DNA from: Asaia bogorensis_B
GTDB lineage: Bacteria; Pseudomonadota; Alphaproteobacteria; Acetobacterales; Acetobacteraceae
Length of the DNA: 64,000 bases
Strand: one strand, 5' to 3'
Assembly: GCF_900465315.1 (NCBI RefSeq)
Contig: NZ_UBIX01000018.1
How positions within the stretch are numbered: the stretch's first letter is position 1; every line of letters starts with the position of its first letter. Made by a program: the position numbers and the translations under genes. A model generated the notes under the pieces. It worked only from the letters and a program-made list of their open reading frames with translations. It made no database searches and had not been told where the DNA came from. Below are positions 8,444 through 18,441 of this stretch, piece after piece.

Positions 8444-10246
8444 ATGACCGGCACGCCCCTCTCCCAGATCCGCAATTTCTCGATCATCGCCCATATCGAT
8501 CACGGCAAGTCCACGCTGGCTGACCGTCTGATCCAGGCCTGCGGTGCGCTCACGGCACGAGAAATGAAGGAGCAGGTGCTCGACAATATGGAGCTCGAGC
8601 AGGAGCGCGGCATCACCATCAAGGCGCAGACCGTGCGCCTGACCTACCCGGCCAAGGATGGCAAGACCTACATCCTGAACCTCATGGACACGCCGGGCCA
8701 TGTCGATTTTGCCTATGAGGTCAGCCGCTCCCTTGCCGCCTGTGAAGGCTCCATTCTGGTGGTCGATGCCTCGCAGGGCGTCGAGGCCCAGACGCTGGCC
8801 AATGTCTATCAGGCGATCGACGCCAATCACGAGATCGTCCCTGTTCTGAACAAGGTCGATCTGCCTGCCGCCGATGTCGAGCGCGTGCGCGCCCAGATCG
8901 AGGAAGTGGTCGGCATCCCGGCCGATGACGCTGTCGAGGTGTCGGCCAAGACCGGCCTCAACATCGAAGGCGTGCTTGAGGCCCTCGTGACACGTCTGCC
9001 CCCGCCGAAGGGCGATGCCAGCAAGCCGCTTCAGGCCCTGCTGGTCGATAGCTGGTATGACCCGTATCTCGGCGTCATCATTCTTGTGCGTATCATGGAA
9101 GGCACGCTCAAGCGTGGCGACAAGATCCGCATGATGCAGGCTGGCTCGACCTATCACGTCGATCAGGTGGGCGTGTTCCTGCCCAAGATGACCGCGGTCG
9201 AAACCCTTGGCCCGGGCGAGATGGGCTATATCAATGCCGCCATCAAGACGGTGGCCGATGTGGCGGTGGGTGATACCGTCACCCTCGATCGTACCCCTGC
9301 CGACAAGCCTCTGGCCGGGTTCAAGCCTTCTATCCCTGTGGTGTGGTGCGGTCTCTTCCCCATCGACGCCGATGATTTCGAGAAGCTGCGCGATTCGCTC
9401 GCCAAGCTGCGCCTGAACGACGCCTCGTTCCATTTCGAGGCAGAGACTTCGGCGGCCCTTGGCTTCGGCTTCCGCTGTGGCTTCCTCGGTCTGCTGCATC
9501 TGGAGATCATCCAGGAACGCCTGTCGCGCGAGTTCAATCTCGACCTGATCGCAACCGCGCCGTCCGTCGTCTACAAGATGCACCTGACCAACGGGACGCA
9601 GGAAGATCTGCATAACCCGGCAGACATGCCCGACCCCGGCAAGATCGAGAAAATCGAGGAGCCTTGGATCAAGGCCACCATTCTGGTGCAGGACGAATAT
9701 CTCGGCAGCGTGCTTACACTCTGCAGCGAGCGTCGCGGCATCCAGATGGATCTGACCTATGTCGGCAATCGCGCCATGGCCGTCTATCGCCTGCCACTCA
9801 ACGAAGTGGTGTTCGATTTCTATGACCGCCTCAAGTCACTGACGCGCGGCTATGCCAGCTTCGACTATCAGATCGATGGCTATGAGGAGAGCGATCTCGT
9901 GCGCATCTCCATTCTGGTCAATCAGGAACCCGTCGATGCCCTCGCCTTCGTTGCCCATCGCAGCGTCGCTGAAACGCGTGGCCGTGCCATTTGCGGCAAG
10001 CTCAAGGATCTGATCCCCCGCCAGCTCTTCAAGATCGCCATTCAGGCATCCATCGGCTCACGCATCATTGCACGTGAGACGCTGGGCGCCCTCTCGAAAG
10101 ACGTGACGGCCAAGTGCTATGGCGGCGATATTTCGCGCAAGCGCAAGCTTCTCGAGAAGCAGAAGGAAGGCAAGAAGCGCATGCGTCAGTTCGGCAAGGT
10201 GGAAATCCCGCAGAGCGCCTTCCTTGCCGCACTGAAGATGGACTGA
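8444..10246 (+). CDS. lepA: Elongation factor 4 (ribosomal back-translocase LepA)
   Basis: This is a translational GTPase of 600 residues from ATG 8444, the normal LepA length (E. coli 599). The P-loop AHIDHGKST is at 16-24, the switch II motif is DTPGHVDF, and the G4 motif NKVD follows. The C-terminal LepA-specific domain ends with the conserved basic segment near GGDISRKRKLLEKQKEGKKR. The protein binds ribosomes at the inner membrane and promotes back-translocation or 30S maturation under stress. Upstream ATGs at 8408 and 8432 would add up to 12 residues; none of the candidates has a clear Shine-Dalgarno, so I used family length. It is the last gene of the strand run that begins with the OmpA module. 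Confidence 0.95.
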   Translation: MTGTPLSQIRNFSIIAHIDHGKSTLADRLIQACGALTAREMKEQVLDNMELEQERGITIKAQTVRLTYPAKDGKTYILNLMDTPGHVDFAYEVSRSLAACEGSILVVDASQGVEAQTLANVYQAIDANHEIVPVLNKVDLPAADVERVRAQIEEVVGIPADDAVEVSAKTGLNIEGVLEALVTRLPPPKGDASKPLQALLVDSWYDPYLGVIILVRIMEGTLKRGDKIRMMQAGSTYHVDQVGVFLPKMTAVETLGPGEMGYINAAIKTVADVAVGDTVTLDRTPADKPLAGFKPSIPVVWCGLFPIDADDFEKLRDSLAKLRLNDASFHFEAETSAALGFGFRCGFLGLLHLEIIQERLSREFNLDLIATAPSVVYKMHLTNGTQEDLHNPADMPDPGKIEKIEEPWIKATILVQDEYLGSVLTLCSERRGIQMDLTYVGNRAMAVYRLPLNEVVFDFYDRLKSLTRGYASFDYQIDGYEESDLVRISILVNQEPVDALAFVAHRSVAETRGRAICGKLKDLIPRQLFKIAIQASIGSRIIARETLGALSKDVTAKCYGGDISRKRKLLEKQKEGKKRMRQFGKVEIPQSAFLAALKMD

Positions 10247-10303
10247 GACCCCCCGGCCCCTACGTGGAGCACCGGAATAATAACAAAAAAGAAGGACTTC
10301 CCC

Positions 10304-11812
10304 ATGGCCACCACTGCTGCGATCGTTTTCGTCAAGGATGATGTGGACGATATCGGCTGGTGGATTGCCCACCATCTGGCCGTCGGATTTGACCAGCTGA
10401 TTGTCATTGACGATCACTCGACGGATGGCACCTGGGAAGTCGTGCAACAGGCGGCGGCTATTTTTCCGGTAGAGGTTCAACGCAGCCAGATTACCGATAA
10501 CGCCACCTACGCCGAGCGCCGCTCAGACGCCTATGGCCTGGCGATCGATTTCTGCCGAAACCGTTTCGATTGGGTGATCTGTCTTGAGAGCGACGAGTAT
10601 GTCTGCCCGGAAAGCGATCCGGACATAGGCACTTTCCTGTCGCGCTTCGACCATGCCGATGGAATCATGCTGCATTGGTCGATCTTTGGCTCGAATGGTC
10701 ACGTCACCCGTCCCACAGAAGCCCCGCCTGCCGCTTATACGCGACGTGCTGCGCTGGATTTTGCAGACCACAATCTGGGCAAGTCTTTCATTCGTCCTTC
10801 AATATTCAACGGGCAATTCATCGACGGGTGTCACTGGACCATTGCCCCCGAGAATTATCTGCGCGCCAACGGTGATTTCTTCGAAACAGACACACCGGCA
10901 GACTGGAATGGTGCCCGGATCCTGCATTATGTCACACGCAATCTGACCCGTTACACCAATAGCCTCGCGCAGCTGACATCTTCCGGTCAGACTGCCCCGG
11001 ATTTGTGGTCCCATTTCAACCGCAATGAAATACAGGATAGTGAGTCGGCACGTTTCATGGAGGCGACGCGCGCTTACGCCGCACGCCTTGGGCGCGCCAT
11101 ACTGGACTCCCTCTACTGGCGCATGCGCCAGGACATTCAGGAAAACAGCCTGAGCTTTGTCCCTGACACGCCCCTCACGGTGCGCAGCCACCAGAGTGTG
11201 CCTTCACCCCGCCCCCTGCGATTTGCCTTTCTCTCCACAGCGGCAGATGAGACGCTGATATACGACAGCAAAACGAGGCGTCTGGCATTCTCGTCCTCCG
11301 GCACCGATGAAGAAAACCAGGTTTTCCTGGTTATGGAAGACACTCTGGCCCGACAGGAAAACCTCCGCATCCAGCCGAACGCGTTTTTGCTGTTGCCTGT
11401 TACAGCGGCCGATGCATCGGGCCCCCTTGGGGCCTTCCTGACGCACTGGATACCGGTGCACGTCGATGACACTGCTGCTGAAGCCGAGGGGGTAGCCCTC
11501 TTTCTGCCAGCCAGTATGCAGTGGCTGGCACGTGATGAACACGGCGCTCTCTCGCTTGATGGGCAAACGCCACAGCGCCTGCACCCTGCCCCGATCACCC
11601 CGGACCGATCTGTGATCGCACGTATCCAACCTTACCTTGCGCTGCGCAGTCATGGTGACACGCTGCATGATTTCTGTGCTGGCCTCGATATGCTGCGTGC
11701 GCCCCACGCAGACGCACTTGCCTGCGCTATTTCCCACCTGCCTGCACCCAAACGGGCGTTGCTGCAAAGCAAGTATGCTGGTCTCGTGCCCCCTTGGCTC
11801 GCCCATAGCTGA
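10304..11812 (+). CDS. Glycosyltransferase family 2 protein (Glyco_tranf_2_4 type)
   Basis: The N-terminal third of this 502-residue protein is a GT-A-like domain: an opening beta-strand with VKDDVDDIGWW, the nucleotide-sugar motif DDHSTDGT at 36-43, and an acidic ESDEY metal motif at 95-99. The rest (about 290-502) has no motif that I recognise. This type is common in acetic acid bacteria, often in polysaccharide clusters, but here it stands alone between lepA and an AsmA-like gene. It has no membrane segments and should be cytoplasmic. AAGGA lies 8 bases upstream of the ATG. Substrate and product cannot be read from the sequence. Confidence 0.8.
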   Translation: MATTAAIVFVKDDVDDIGWWIAHHLAVGFDQLIVIDDHSTDGTWEVVQQAAAIFPVEVQRSQITDNATYAERRSDAYGLAIDFCRNRFDWVICLESDEYVCPESDPDIGTFLSRFDHADGIMLHWSIFGSNGHVTRPTEAPPAAYTRRAALDFADHNLGKSFIRPSIFNGQFIDGCHWTIAPENYLRANGDFFETDTPADWNGARILHYVTRNLTRYTNSLAQLTSSGQTAPDLWSHFNRNEIQDSESARFMEATRAYAARLGRAILDSLYWRMRQDIQENSLSFVPDTPLTVRSHQSVPSPRPLRFAFLSTAADETLIYDSKTRRLAFSSSGTDEENQVFLVMEDTLARQENLRIQPNAFLLLPVTAADASGPLGAFLTHWIPVHVDDTAAEAEGVALFLPASMQWLARDEHGALSLDGQTPQRLHPAPITPDRSVIARIQPYLALRSHGDTLHDFCAGLDMLRAPHADALACAISHLPAPKRALLQSKYAGLVPPWLAHS

Positions 11813-11846
11813 GGGACGCGGCAAAGGGACGCTACCTTGTCACCCA

Positions 11847-11858
11847 GTCACATGTGAC
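11847..11858. promoter_or_regulatory. Perfect 12-bp palindrome upstream of the AsmA-like gene
   Basis: GTCACATGTGAC is a perfect inverted repeat. It sits in the 214-base gap between the glycosyltransferase stop and the AsmA-like start, a place where an operator could act. It does not match the CRP/FNR spacing of TGTGA-N6-TCACA. The regulator is unknown. Confidence 0.3.
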
Positions 11859-12026
11859 ATTCGCGAGACAATGTTGATCAGGAACTCCTATAAGCCAATC
11901 TCGTAATTTAGGGATACCCCCAGACTGGGGCGGCGTCCCGGACACATCACAGTATGTGTGCCTGCTTCCAACCTGGACCCCGCCCTGTCTGCACCCGCGT
12001 CCGAAGGCAGCAGAAAGGCACAGACC

Positions 12027-14129
12027 GTGGCAGAAACCGGCCCCCCCCCGAACCCGCCACGGCGACGCCCTGTGCGCAGGGCGCTTGCCATCATATCGGG
12101 CGCGCTTGCAGTCATCCTTGTGCTGCTCATTCTGTTGTGGAACTGGGACTGGTTCGTACCCCTGGTCAACCGACGTGCCAGCGCGGCCCTGCACCGCCCC
12201 GTCACCATTGCCCACCTGCATGTCCGACTTGGCCTGACGACAACAGTCGCGGTGGATGACCTCCAGATCCATCAGCCTGAAGGCTTCGAGTCAGAGAAAG
12301 AGCTGTTTGCCAGCGCCAAAAAAGCGACGGTGGCCGTCAATGTCTGGCATTATATTACCCATAAAGGGCTCGAGGTGCCTCTGATCGCGCTCGACACGCC
12401 CAAGGGCGATATCGTCGCTCTGGCCAACGGGCGCAACAACTATACGTTCACCGATCCGAACGCCAAGCCCGCGCCCGCATCGCCGCAGCAATCCACCCCT
12501 CTTCCCAAAATCGGCACAGTAACGATCACTGATGGTGATATCCGCGTCGCCATGGCCAAGCTGAAGACGGATATGCATGTCCTGCTTCATACGACGCCGG
12601 CCAAGGGTGATCAGGATGGTACCATCGTCGTCGATCTGAAGGGGCGCTATGCGCAGGCACCGATCTCAGGCCATATCGTAGGTGGCTCGCTCCTGACGCT
12701 CACCAATTCCACGCGTCCCTATCCTATTGATGCCCGACTGGAAAACGGACCTACCTACGTCACGCTCCGTGGCTCGGTTGATGATCCCCTGCATTTCAAG
12801 GGCACGAAACTCGTCCTGCATTTCGCAGGTCCCGACATGTCGCTGCTTTACGCCCTGACGGGAATCCCCATCCCGCAGACGCCATCCTACAGCATCTCAG
12901 GTAATCTCGATTACACGGCGGCCCATATCCGCTTCACCAATTTTGCCGGCAAGATGGGTTCATCGGATATCGGCGGCACGATTGCTGTCGATCCTCAGAC
13001 CAAGCCCATCACGGTCGATGCCAACCTGCATTCGCATAATGTGGATCTGAAGGATCTCGGCGGGTTCATTGGAGCCAAGCCAGGTCATGAAGAGAGCAAG
13101 AAGGCTACGACAAGCGACCGTATCCTTCCCTCGACGCCCATCAACGTCCCCAAGCTGAACTCGGTCAATGCGCATCTCGTCTATAAGGGCGACCATATCG
13201 AAAACAAGGATATGCCGCTCGACAATATTCTTGCCGATATCGTTGTGCAGAATGGTGCAATCACGATCAACAAGCTCAATTTCGCCGTGGGCAACGGTAC
13301 ATTGGGCCTGTCCGGTGCTCTCGATCCCGCCCCGAATGGCCAGTTCAAGACCCACTTCAAGGTCGACGTGTCACGCCTGTCGATCCAGCGTCTGATGAAG
13401 GCCACAGAAACCTTCAAGGGTGAGGGCACGCTTGGTGGCCATATCACCCTTGCCGCAACTGGCAACTCCATTGCCTCGCTCCTCGGCCATGGTGATGGTG
13501 GCGTCACGCTGGTGGTCGATCATGGTGGTGATGTCTCTGCGCTTCTGCCCGACCTGATGGGGCTCAAGGTGGGCAGTGCCATTCTTTCGGCACTCGGCAT
13601 CCCCCAGCGCTCCGACCTGAAATGCTTTATTGCTGACATGCCGCTGCGTCAGGGTATCCTGAGCACCAACTCCCTGCTGCTCATGACAAACAACACCCGC
13701 ACGCTGGGTGGCGGCACCGTCAATCTGCGCAACGAGACACTGGACTATCACGTCACCACCCGCTCGACCTCGTTCAACATCCTCTCGTTCCCCGGACGCG
13801 TGAATATCAGCGGCCCGCTCAAGAGCCCCACCATCATGCCGGGAGCCGAAATCATCGGTCGTGCCGCTGCCACGGCTGGACTGGCCATCGCCTTCCCTCC
13901 GGCGGCCCTCCTGCCCACTATCCAGTTCGGTGTCGGCAAGGGCAGCGCATGTGAGGATGCGCTGGGTCAGGCCAATGCCAACCCGGCTGCCGGAATCAAG
14001 CCGGGGAGCACGACCGGCGCTGGCGCTGCAACCGTCCAGCCCAATGCCCCCGCGTCACAGCCCCAGGGCAAGAAGCTGAGCCGCAAGCAGATCCATTCTG
14101 TCTGGAAGGAACGCCTGAAGCAGAACTGA
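12027..14129 (+). CDS. AsmA family inner-membrane/periplasmic protein
   Basis: This protein is about 700 residues with one N-terminal membrane helix (about 19-38) preceded by a basic Pro/Arg segment, then a large periplasmic region rich in beta-strands. Repeats such as 'TVTITDGDIRV', 'GTIAVDPQTKPITVDANLH' and a C-terminal 'GRVNISGPLKSPTIMPG' are the usual AsmA signature. AsmA-like proteins form long hydrophobic grooves, and several move phospholipid between the membranes. Two GTG starts are possible: 11958 (723 residues) and 12027. I prefer 12027 because AGAAAGG lies about 9 bases upstream. It is followed closely by a lipoprotein phosphodiesterase gene. Confidence 0.85.
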   Translation: MAETGPPPNPPRRRPVRRALAIISGALAVILVLLILLWNWDWFVPLVNRRASAALHRPVTIAHLHVRLGLTTTVAVDDLQIHQPEGFESEKELFASAKKATVAVNVWHYITHKGLEVPLIALDTPKGDIVALANGRNNYTFTDPNAKPAPASPQQSTPLPKIGTVTITDGDIRVAMAKLKTDMHVLLHTTPAKGDQDGTIVVDLKGRYAQAPISGHIVGGSLLTLTNSTRPYPIDARLENGPTYVTLRGSVDDPLHFKGTKLVLHFAGPDMSLLYALTGIPIPQTPSYSISGNLDYTAAHIRFTNFAGKMGSSDIGGTIAVDPQTKPITVDANLHSHNVDLKDLGGFIGAKPGHEESKKATTSDRILPSTPINVPKLNSVNAHLVYKGDHIENKDMPLDNILADIVVQNGAITINKLNFAVGNGTLGLSGALDPAPNGQFKTHFKVDVSRLSIQRLMKATETFKGEGTLGGHITLAATGNSIASLLGHGDGGVTLVVDHGGDVSALLPDLMGLKVGSAILSALGIPQRSDLKCFIADMPLRQGILSTNSLLLMTNNTRTLGGGTVNLRNETLDYHVTTRSTSFNILSFPGRVNISGPLKSPTIMPGAEIIGRAAATAGLAIAFPPAALLPTIQFGVGKGSACEDALGQANANPAAGIKPGSTTGAGAATVQPNAPASQPQGKKLSRKQIHSVWKERLKQN

Positions 14130-14204
14130 GACAGGGGCGTGATATCGGGCGTCACCCGCATCATCACGATTGATCAACAAGCGCCATCCTGCCAGTCTGC
14201 ATGG

Positions 14205-15446
14205 ATGGCGCGCAAATCCCTGTTCCTCACCGCTCTGTTATGTCTGGCTGGCTGCGAGGCTCCCGCCACACCTGCCAAGACAGACACCCAGAGCGGCCTG
14301 CCACCTGTTATCCTGGTCTCAATCGACGGCTTCAGGCCCGATTACCTCCATCATGGCGACACGCCGGTGCTGGACAGTCTGACGGATGAGGGGGTGTTCG
14401 CGCCGATGCGCCCTTCCTTCCCGTCCATCACCTTCCCCAATCACTATACGCTGGTCACTGGATTGCGCCCGGACCATCATGGCGTGGTTGGCAACACCAT
14501 GACGGACCCGGATATCCCGGGCGAGACCTTCAGTGTAGGGCATCATACCGGCGTCGACGATCCACGATGGTGGAATAACGGCACACCGGCCTGGGTCACC
14601 GCCCAGATGCATGGTCTGATGAGCGCCTCTGTTTTCTGGCCGGGCTCGGATGTCCCCATTCTCAACACGCGCCCCGAAATCTGGTACCATTTCGACCATA
14701 AGATCACGCCGACAGAGCGCGTCGGGACAGTCCTTTCATGGTTCGACCGCCCGGCTGAAAAGCGCCCAGCCTTATCTTTGCTCTATTTCGACGGGGTCGA
14801 TCATCACGGCCATGTGAATGGCCCCTTTGCGCCCGAAACCAGACAGGCCATTCATGAAGTCGATGACGCGCTCGGAGTCCTGATCGCTGGCCTGAAACAA
14901 CGTCACGTCCAAGCTAATCTTATTATCGTTTCCGATCACGGCATGACGGCGCTCAGCCCCCAACGCGTCATCTCTCTTGCCGCTCTTGCGCCGGCACAGG
15001 CCATGAACGTAGTCACAGCAGGCCCTTATGCCGGCATCAACCCTGTTCCGGGGCATGAACGCGAGCTTGCCCGCGCCCTGTCCGCGCCTCATGAGCATGT
15101 AACCTGCTGGCCCAAGGCCCAGATCCCGCCCCGGCTGCATTACGGCACCAATCCACGCGTACCTGCCTGGCTCTGCCTCGCTGAAAATGGCTGGACGCTT
15201 GCCCGCGATGCCCATGATCATATCTCGAAGGGCGGGCACGGCTACGACAACCAGGCCCCGGACATGCTGGCCACCTTCATCGCGTCAGGCCCGGCCTTCG
15301 TTCCGCACAAGACCCTGCCCACCATCGACAATGTCGATGTCTATCCCCTGGTCATGATGCTTCTTGGCCTGCTGCCTGAGAACAATGATGGCACGCTCAC
15401 CCCCCTGCAGAGCGGCCTGAGGGACAGTTATCGCGCCATTCAATAA
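14205..15446 (+). CDS. Nucleotide pyrophosphatase/phosphodiesterase (NPP) family lipoprotein
   Basis: From ATG 14205 the product has 413 residues, with a lipoprotein signal (LAGC, Cys17). The alkaline-phosphatase superfamily site is intact: SIDGF with Asp41; the nucleophile Thr76 in FPSITFPNHYTLVTGL with Asn79; DGVDHHGH; SDHGM; and GGHGYDN near the C terminus, which together give the two-zinc site. It should hydrolyse phosphodiester or pyrophosphate bonds of nucleotides or related compounds in the periplasm. An upstream in-frame ATG at 14139 adds 22 residues before the signal peptide and is unlikely. A purine permease gene downstream on the same strand would fit nucleotide salvage, though this is only suggestive. 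Confidence 0.87.
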   Translation: MARKSLFLTALLCLAGCEAPATPAKTDTQSGLPPVILVSIDGFRPDYLHHGDTPVLDSLTDEGVFAPMRPSFPSITFPNHYTLVTGLRPDHHGVVGNTMTDPDIPGETFSVGHHTGVDDPRWWNNGTPAWVTAQMHGLMSASVFWPGSDVPILNTRPEIWYHFDHKITPTERVGTVLSWFDRPAEKRPALSLLYFDGVDHHGHVNGPFAPETRQAIHEVDDALGVLIAGLKQRHVQANLIIVSDHGMTALSPQRVISLAALAPAQAMNVVTAGPYAGINPVPGHERELARALSAPHEHVTCWPKAQIPPRLHYGTNPRVPAWLCLAENGWTLARDAHDHISKGGHGYDNQAPDMLATFIASGPAFVPHKTLPTIDNVDVYPLVMMLLGLLPENNDGTLTPLQSGLRDSYRAIQ

Positions 15447-15647
15447 CGCCGCCCATCAAACCGCTTTGCAAGTGAGCTAACGGTCTGATGGTCTGCCTGT
15501 CTATATGGCATCCCGGCCGTGAGATGAAACAGGATGCGCCGGTTATGATGCAGGAACCGGGGAGAGACGCCTCATACCCCTTGTCGTCACGCCCCCTGCC
15601 CACCTAGAAGAACGCGACGCCCCTTTCCTGCCCGGAGCCCGCCCTAC

Positions 15648-17006
15648 GTGTCTGCCTCTCCCTTTTCCTCCTGGCTGGAACGTCGCTTCAGTATCGGTCA
15701 GCGCGGCTCGACCATTCAGCGTGAAGTGCTGGCTGGTCTCACGACATTCGGTGCCATGGCCTATATCATGGCGGTTAACCCCGCCATCATGGCCAATGCC
15801 GGGCTTGCCCAGCATGACATGATCATGACCACCATCGCCGCAGCCATCTGCGGCACGCTGCTCATGGCCCTGTTTGCCAATATGCCCATTGCGCTGGCCC
15901 CCGCCATGAGCAGCAATGCGATCTTTGCCCAGATCGTGGTCAAACAGATGCATGTCGATGTGCGCACGGCGTTCACCATCGTGCTGCTCGGAGGCGTGGC
16001 CTTTACCGCGCTATCCGTCACGAAACTCCGGCATCGCATCATTCAAGCTTTTCCCGAACCGATCGTGCTCGGCATTCAGGTCGCTATCGGGATCTTCATT
16101 GCCCGTATCGGCATGGTGACAGGTGGGCTTGCCGTCCCGGCAGGCGATGGATTCCATTTTGGCGCCCTCAGCGACCCTTCAGTGCTGCTGACGCTGTTCG
16201 GCGTGTTTCTGGCCGGTGTCTTCATGGTAATGCGCGTCCCCGCCGGGATGCTCATCACCATTCTGGCCGTCACACTTGTCAGCCTGTTCGTGCACAAGAA
16301 CGGCCATCCTATGGCAAGCCTGCCAGGCCAGGTGGTCGAATGGCCGCATTATCCCACCCACCTGCTTTTCCCGTTCAACTTCGGAGATTTCTTCTCCCAT
16401 CTCGAATTGCTGCTGCCCATCACGCTCTATTTCCTGATCAGCGACTTCTTTGACGCGACAGGCACCATGTACAGTGTCGCCAACAGGGCACGTCTGACAA
16501 AGCCTGATGGCACCACCCTGCTGGGGCGCGCCGCTTTTGCGGCTGACGGCTCTGCCAGCATCATCGGTTCGGCACTCGGCACCAGCACGGTCTCGGCCTA
16601 TGTGGAGAGCCTTGTGGGAGTCGAGGCTGGCGGTCGGACGGGGCTGACAGCGCTGGTCGTGGCACTGCTTTTCGCTGCCTCTTCTGTGCTTTGGCCGCTC
16701 ATCGTCATGATTCCCCCTGAGGCTACCGCACCGGTGCTCATCCTCGTCGGCCTCTCGATGCTTTCTGCTCTGGGGCAGGCCGCCAACCATTCGCAAGAGG
16801 CCTTGCTGACACCGGCCTTCATGCTGCTCATTGCCGTACTCACCGGTAATTTCATGATCAGCCTTGCTCTCGGGCTGCTGTTCTACTCCCTCATGCTCGT
16901 CGTCACGCGTCAGTTCGTCCGCCTCACCCCAATGGTGCTCGGGCTCGATGCCGTATTCCTGTTCTATCTTATCCTGATCAGCCGAACGGGGCTCGGTCAG
17001 GGCTGA
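15648..17006 (+). CDS. NCS2 family purine permease (AzgA-like adenine/guanine/hypoxanthine transporter)
   Basis: This is a 452-residue polytopic inner-membrane protein with about 12-14 hydrophobic helices. The N-terminal segment GLTTFGAMAYIMAVNP and the acidic DFFDATGTMYSVANRA region are typical of the AzgA/GhxP-GhxQ branch of NCS2 transporters, which import adenine, guanine or hypoxanthine with protons. The start is a GTG at 15648; no ATG is suitably placed. The 200 bases before it were checked by eye for a purine riboswitch core and none was convincing. Together with the upstream phosphodiesterase it suggests purine salvage. The exact purine cannot be assigned. Confidence 0.9.
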   Translation: MSASPFSSWLERRFSIGQRGSTIQREVLAGLTTFGAMAYIMAVNPAIMANAGLAQHDMIMTTIAAAICGTLLMALFANMPIALAPAMSSNAIFAQIVVKQMHVDVRTAFTIVLLGGVAFTALSVTKLRHRIIQAFPEPIVLGIQVAIGIFIARIGMVTGGLAVPAGDGFHFGALSDPSVLLTLFGVFLAGVFMVMRVPAGMLITILAVTLVSLFVHKNGHPMASLPGQVVEWPHYPTHLLFPFNFGDFFSHLELLLPITLYFLISDFFDATGTMYSVANRARLTKPDGTTLLGRAAFAADGSASIIGSALGTSTVSAYVESLVGVEAGGRTGLTALVVALLFAASSVLWPLIVMIPPEATAPVLILVGLSMLSALGQAANHSQEALLTPAFMLLIAVLTGNFMISLALGLLFYSLMLVVTRQFVRLTPMVLGLDAVFLFYLILISRTGLGQG

Positions 17007-17218
17007 ACACCAGACCCGATAAGCCATTGGCCTTCAGCCATCATACAGCCCACCCACAGGATGTGCTGTGTGTGCCGTGCCCTCGCCATCCCGTCGGCAC
17101 GGCAAACCGGTACAGACTGGCGGATCGTCATCTTGTGATACCCCGCCAGCGCCAACCACTCCGCCTCGATAATCGTTGACTCAGTCAAGCAGGGCCCCAT
17201 TGCCAGAGGCCCGCATGA

Positions 17219-18415
17219 ATGAAAGAGGCTGCCACAGTGTCTACCCTTCTCAAGGATCTTGCATCGTTCAAGGATGAGTTCGTTGCCCTAAGGCATGATC
17301 TGCATACTCATCCCGAGCTCGGTTTTGATGAAAAACGCACCAGCGATATCGTCGCTGAAAAGCTCCAGTCATGGGGCTACACGATCGAACGTGGCTTTGC
17401 CGGTACCGGTCTTGTCGCCACGCTGCGCAATGGAACCAGCAACAAGGTTATCGGGCTGCGTGCCGAGATGGATGCGCTCCCCATTCTCGAAAAGACCGGT
17501 CTGCCCTGGCAGAGCGCCCAGTCAGGCGTTTCCCATATGTGCGGCCATGATGGCCACACCACGATGCTGCTTTGCGCCGCACGCTATCTTGCCGAGAAGA
17601 AGGCTTTCGATGGTATTCTCCATCTGATATTCCAGCCTGCCGAAGAACTCCTGTGTGGCGGAAGCCGCATGATCGATGACGGGCTGTTCAAGAAATACCC
17701 CTGCGATATCCTGTTTGCCCAGCACAACATGCCTGGCTACCCCAGCGGTAATTTCTATTTCCACAAAAATGCGAGCATGGCGTCGTCGGATACCGTGCGC
17801 ATCACGCTCAAGGGTATGGGCGGTCATGGTGCCTTCCCCCAGAAGTCACATGATCCGGTCGTCGCCTCTGCCCAGCTGGTGCTGGCCCTGCAAAGCATCG
17901 TCTCGCGCAATGTCGATCCCTTTGCGCCTGCCGTGGTGACGATTGGTGCGCTCAATTCCGGCAGTGCGGCCAATGTCATCCCTGACAAGGCCGAGCTGCT
18001 TCTGAGCATCCGCACCATGACCGATGAAATCCGCCAGCTGGTTCTCAAACGCGTCACCGACATTGCCACCAACACGGCAGCCGCCAATGACTGCGCGGCC
18101 GTGGTCGAGCATCTGAATGGCAGCCCTGTGCTAGTCAATGACGGCAAGGCCATCGACTTTGCCCGCAGCACTGCCGCCGCGTTGTTCGGGGCAGATCATT
18201 GCCATGACAGCCCGCCCTTCATGGGGAGCGAGGATTTTGCCTTCATGCTGCAGGCGCATCCCAATGGCTGCTACTGGTTCATCGGCAATGGTACCGAGGG
18301 CTGCAACGGTACCCCGCTCCACAATGGCGGGTTCGATTTCAACGACGACAACATCCTCCCCGGCGCAGCACTCTTCATCGGCCTCGTGGAACGTTATCTC
18401 GCTCCGGCCGCCTGA
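17219..18415 (+). CDS. M20 family amidohydrolase (hippurate/N-acyl amino acid hydrolase type)
   Basis: The product is a 398-residue M20D peptidase-like amidohydrolase. Visible family motifs are HTHPELGFDE near the N terminus, MCGHDGHTTM with metal ligands, FQPAEE, and a C-terminal PFMGSEDFAFM with the last metal-binding glutamate region. Enzymes of this group cleave N-acyl amino acids, hippurate or indole-amino acid conjugates in the cytoplasm. No signal peptide is seen. A GTG at 17237 with AGAGG upstream is an alternative start that would remove 6 residues. The gene ends 26 bases before the convergent alcohol dehydrogenase stop. Confidence 0.9.
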   Translation: MKEAATVSTLLKDLASFKDEFVALRHDLHTHPELGFDEKRTSDIVAEKLQSWGYTIERGFAGTGLVATLRNGTSNKVIGLRAEMDALPILEKTGLPWQSAQSGVSHMCGHDGHTTMLLCAARYLAEKKAFDGILHLIFQPAEELLCGGSRMIDDGLFKKYPCDILFAQHNMPGYPSGNFYFHKNASMASSDTVRITLKGMGGHGAFPQKSHDPVVASAQLVLALQSIVSRNVDPFAPAVVTIGALNSGSAANVIPDKAELLLSIRTMTDEIRQLVLKRVTDIATNTAAANDCAAVVEHLNGSPVLVNDGKAIDFARSTAAALFGADHCHDSPPFMGSEDFAFMLQAHPNGCYWFIGNGTEGCNGTPLHNGGFDFNDDNILPGAALFIGLVERYLAPAA

Positions 18416-18441
18416 GGCACAGAGCAAGATTTCTGCGCTTT

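Noticed and set aside
8204..9613. Long open frame on the strand opposite lepA
   Set aside because: It is a shadow of a well-supported lepA gene and has no known domains.
15447..15647. Purine or guanidine riboswitch before the NCS2 permease
   Set aside because: I looked for the conserved cores and pairings and found only scattered short matches, not a consistent fold.
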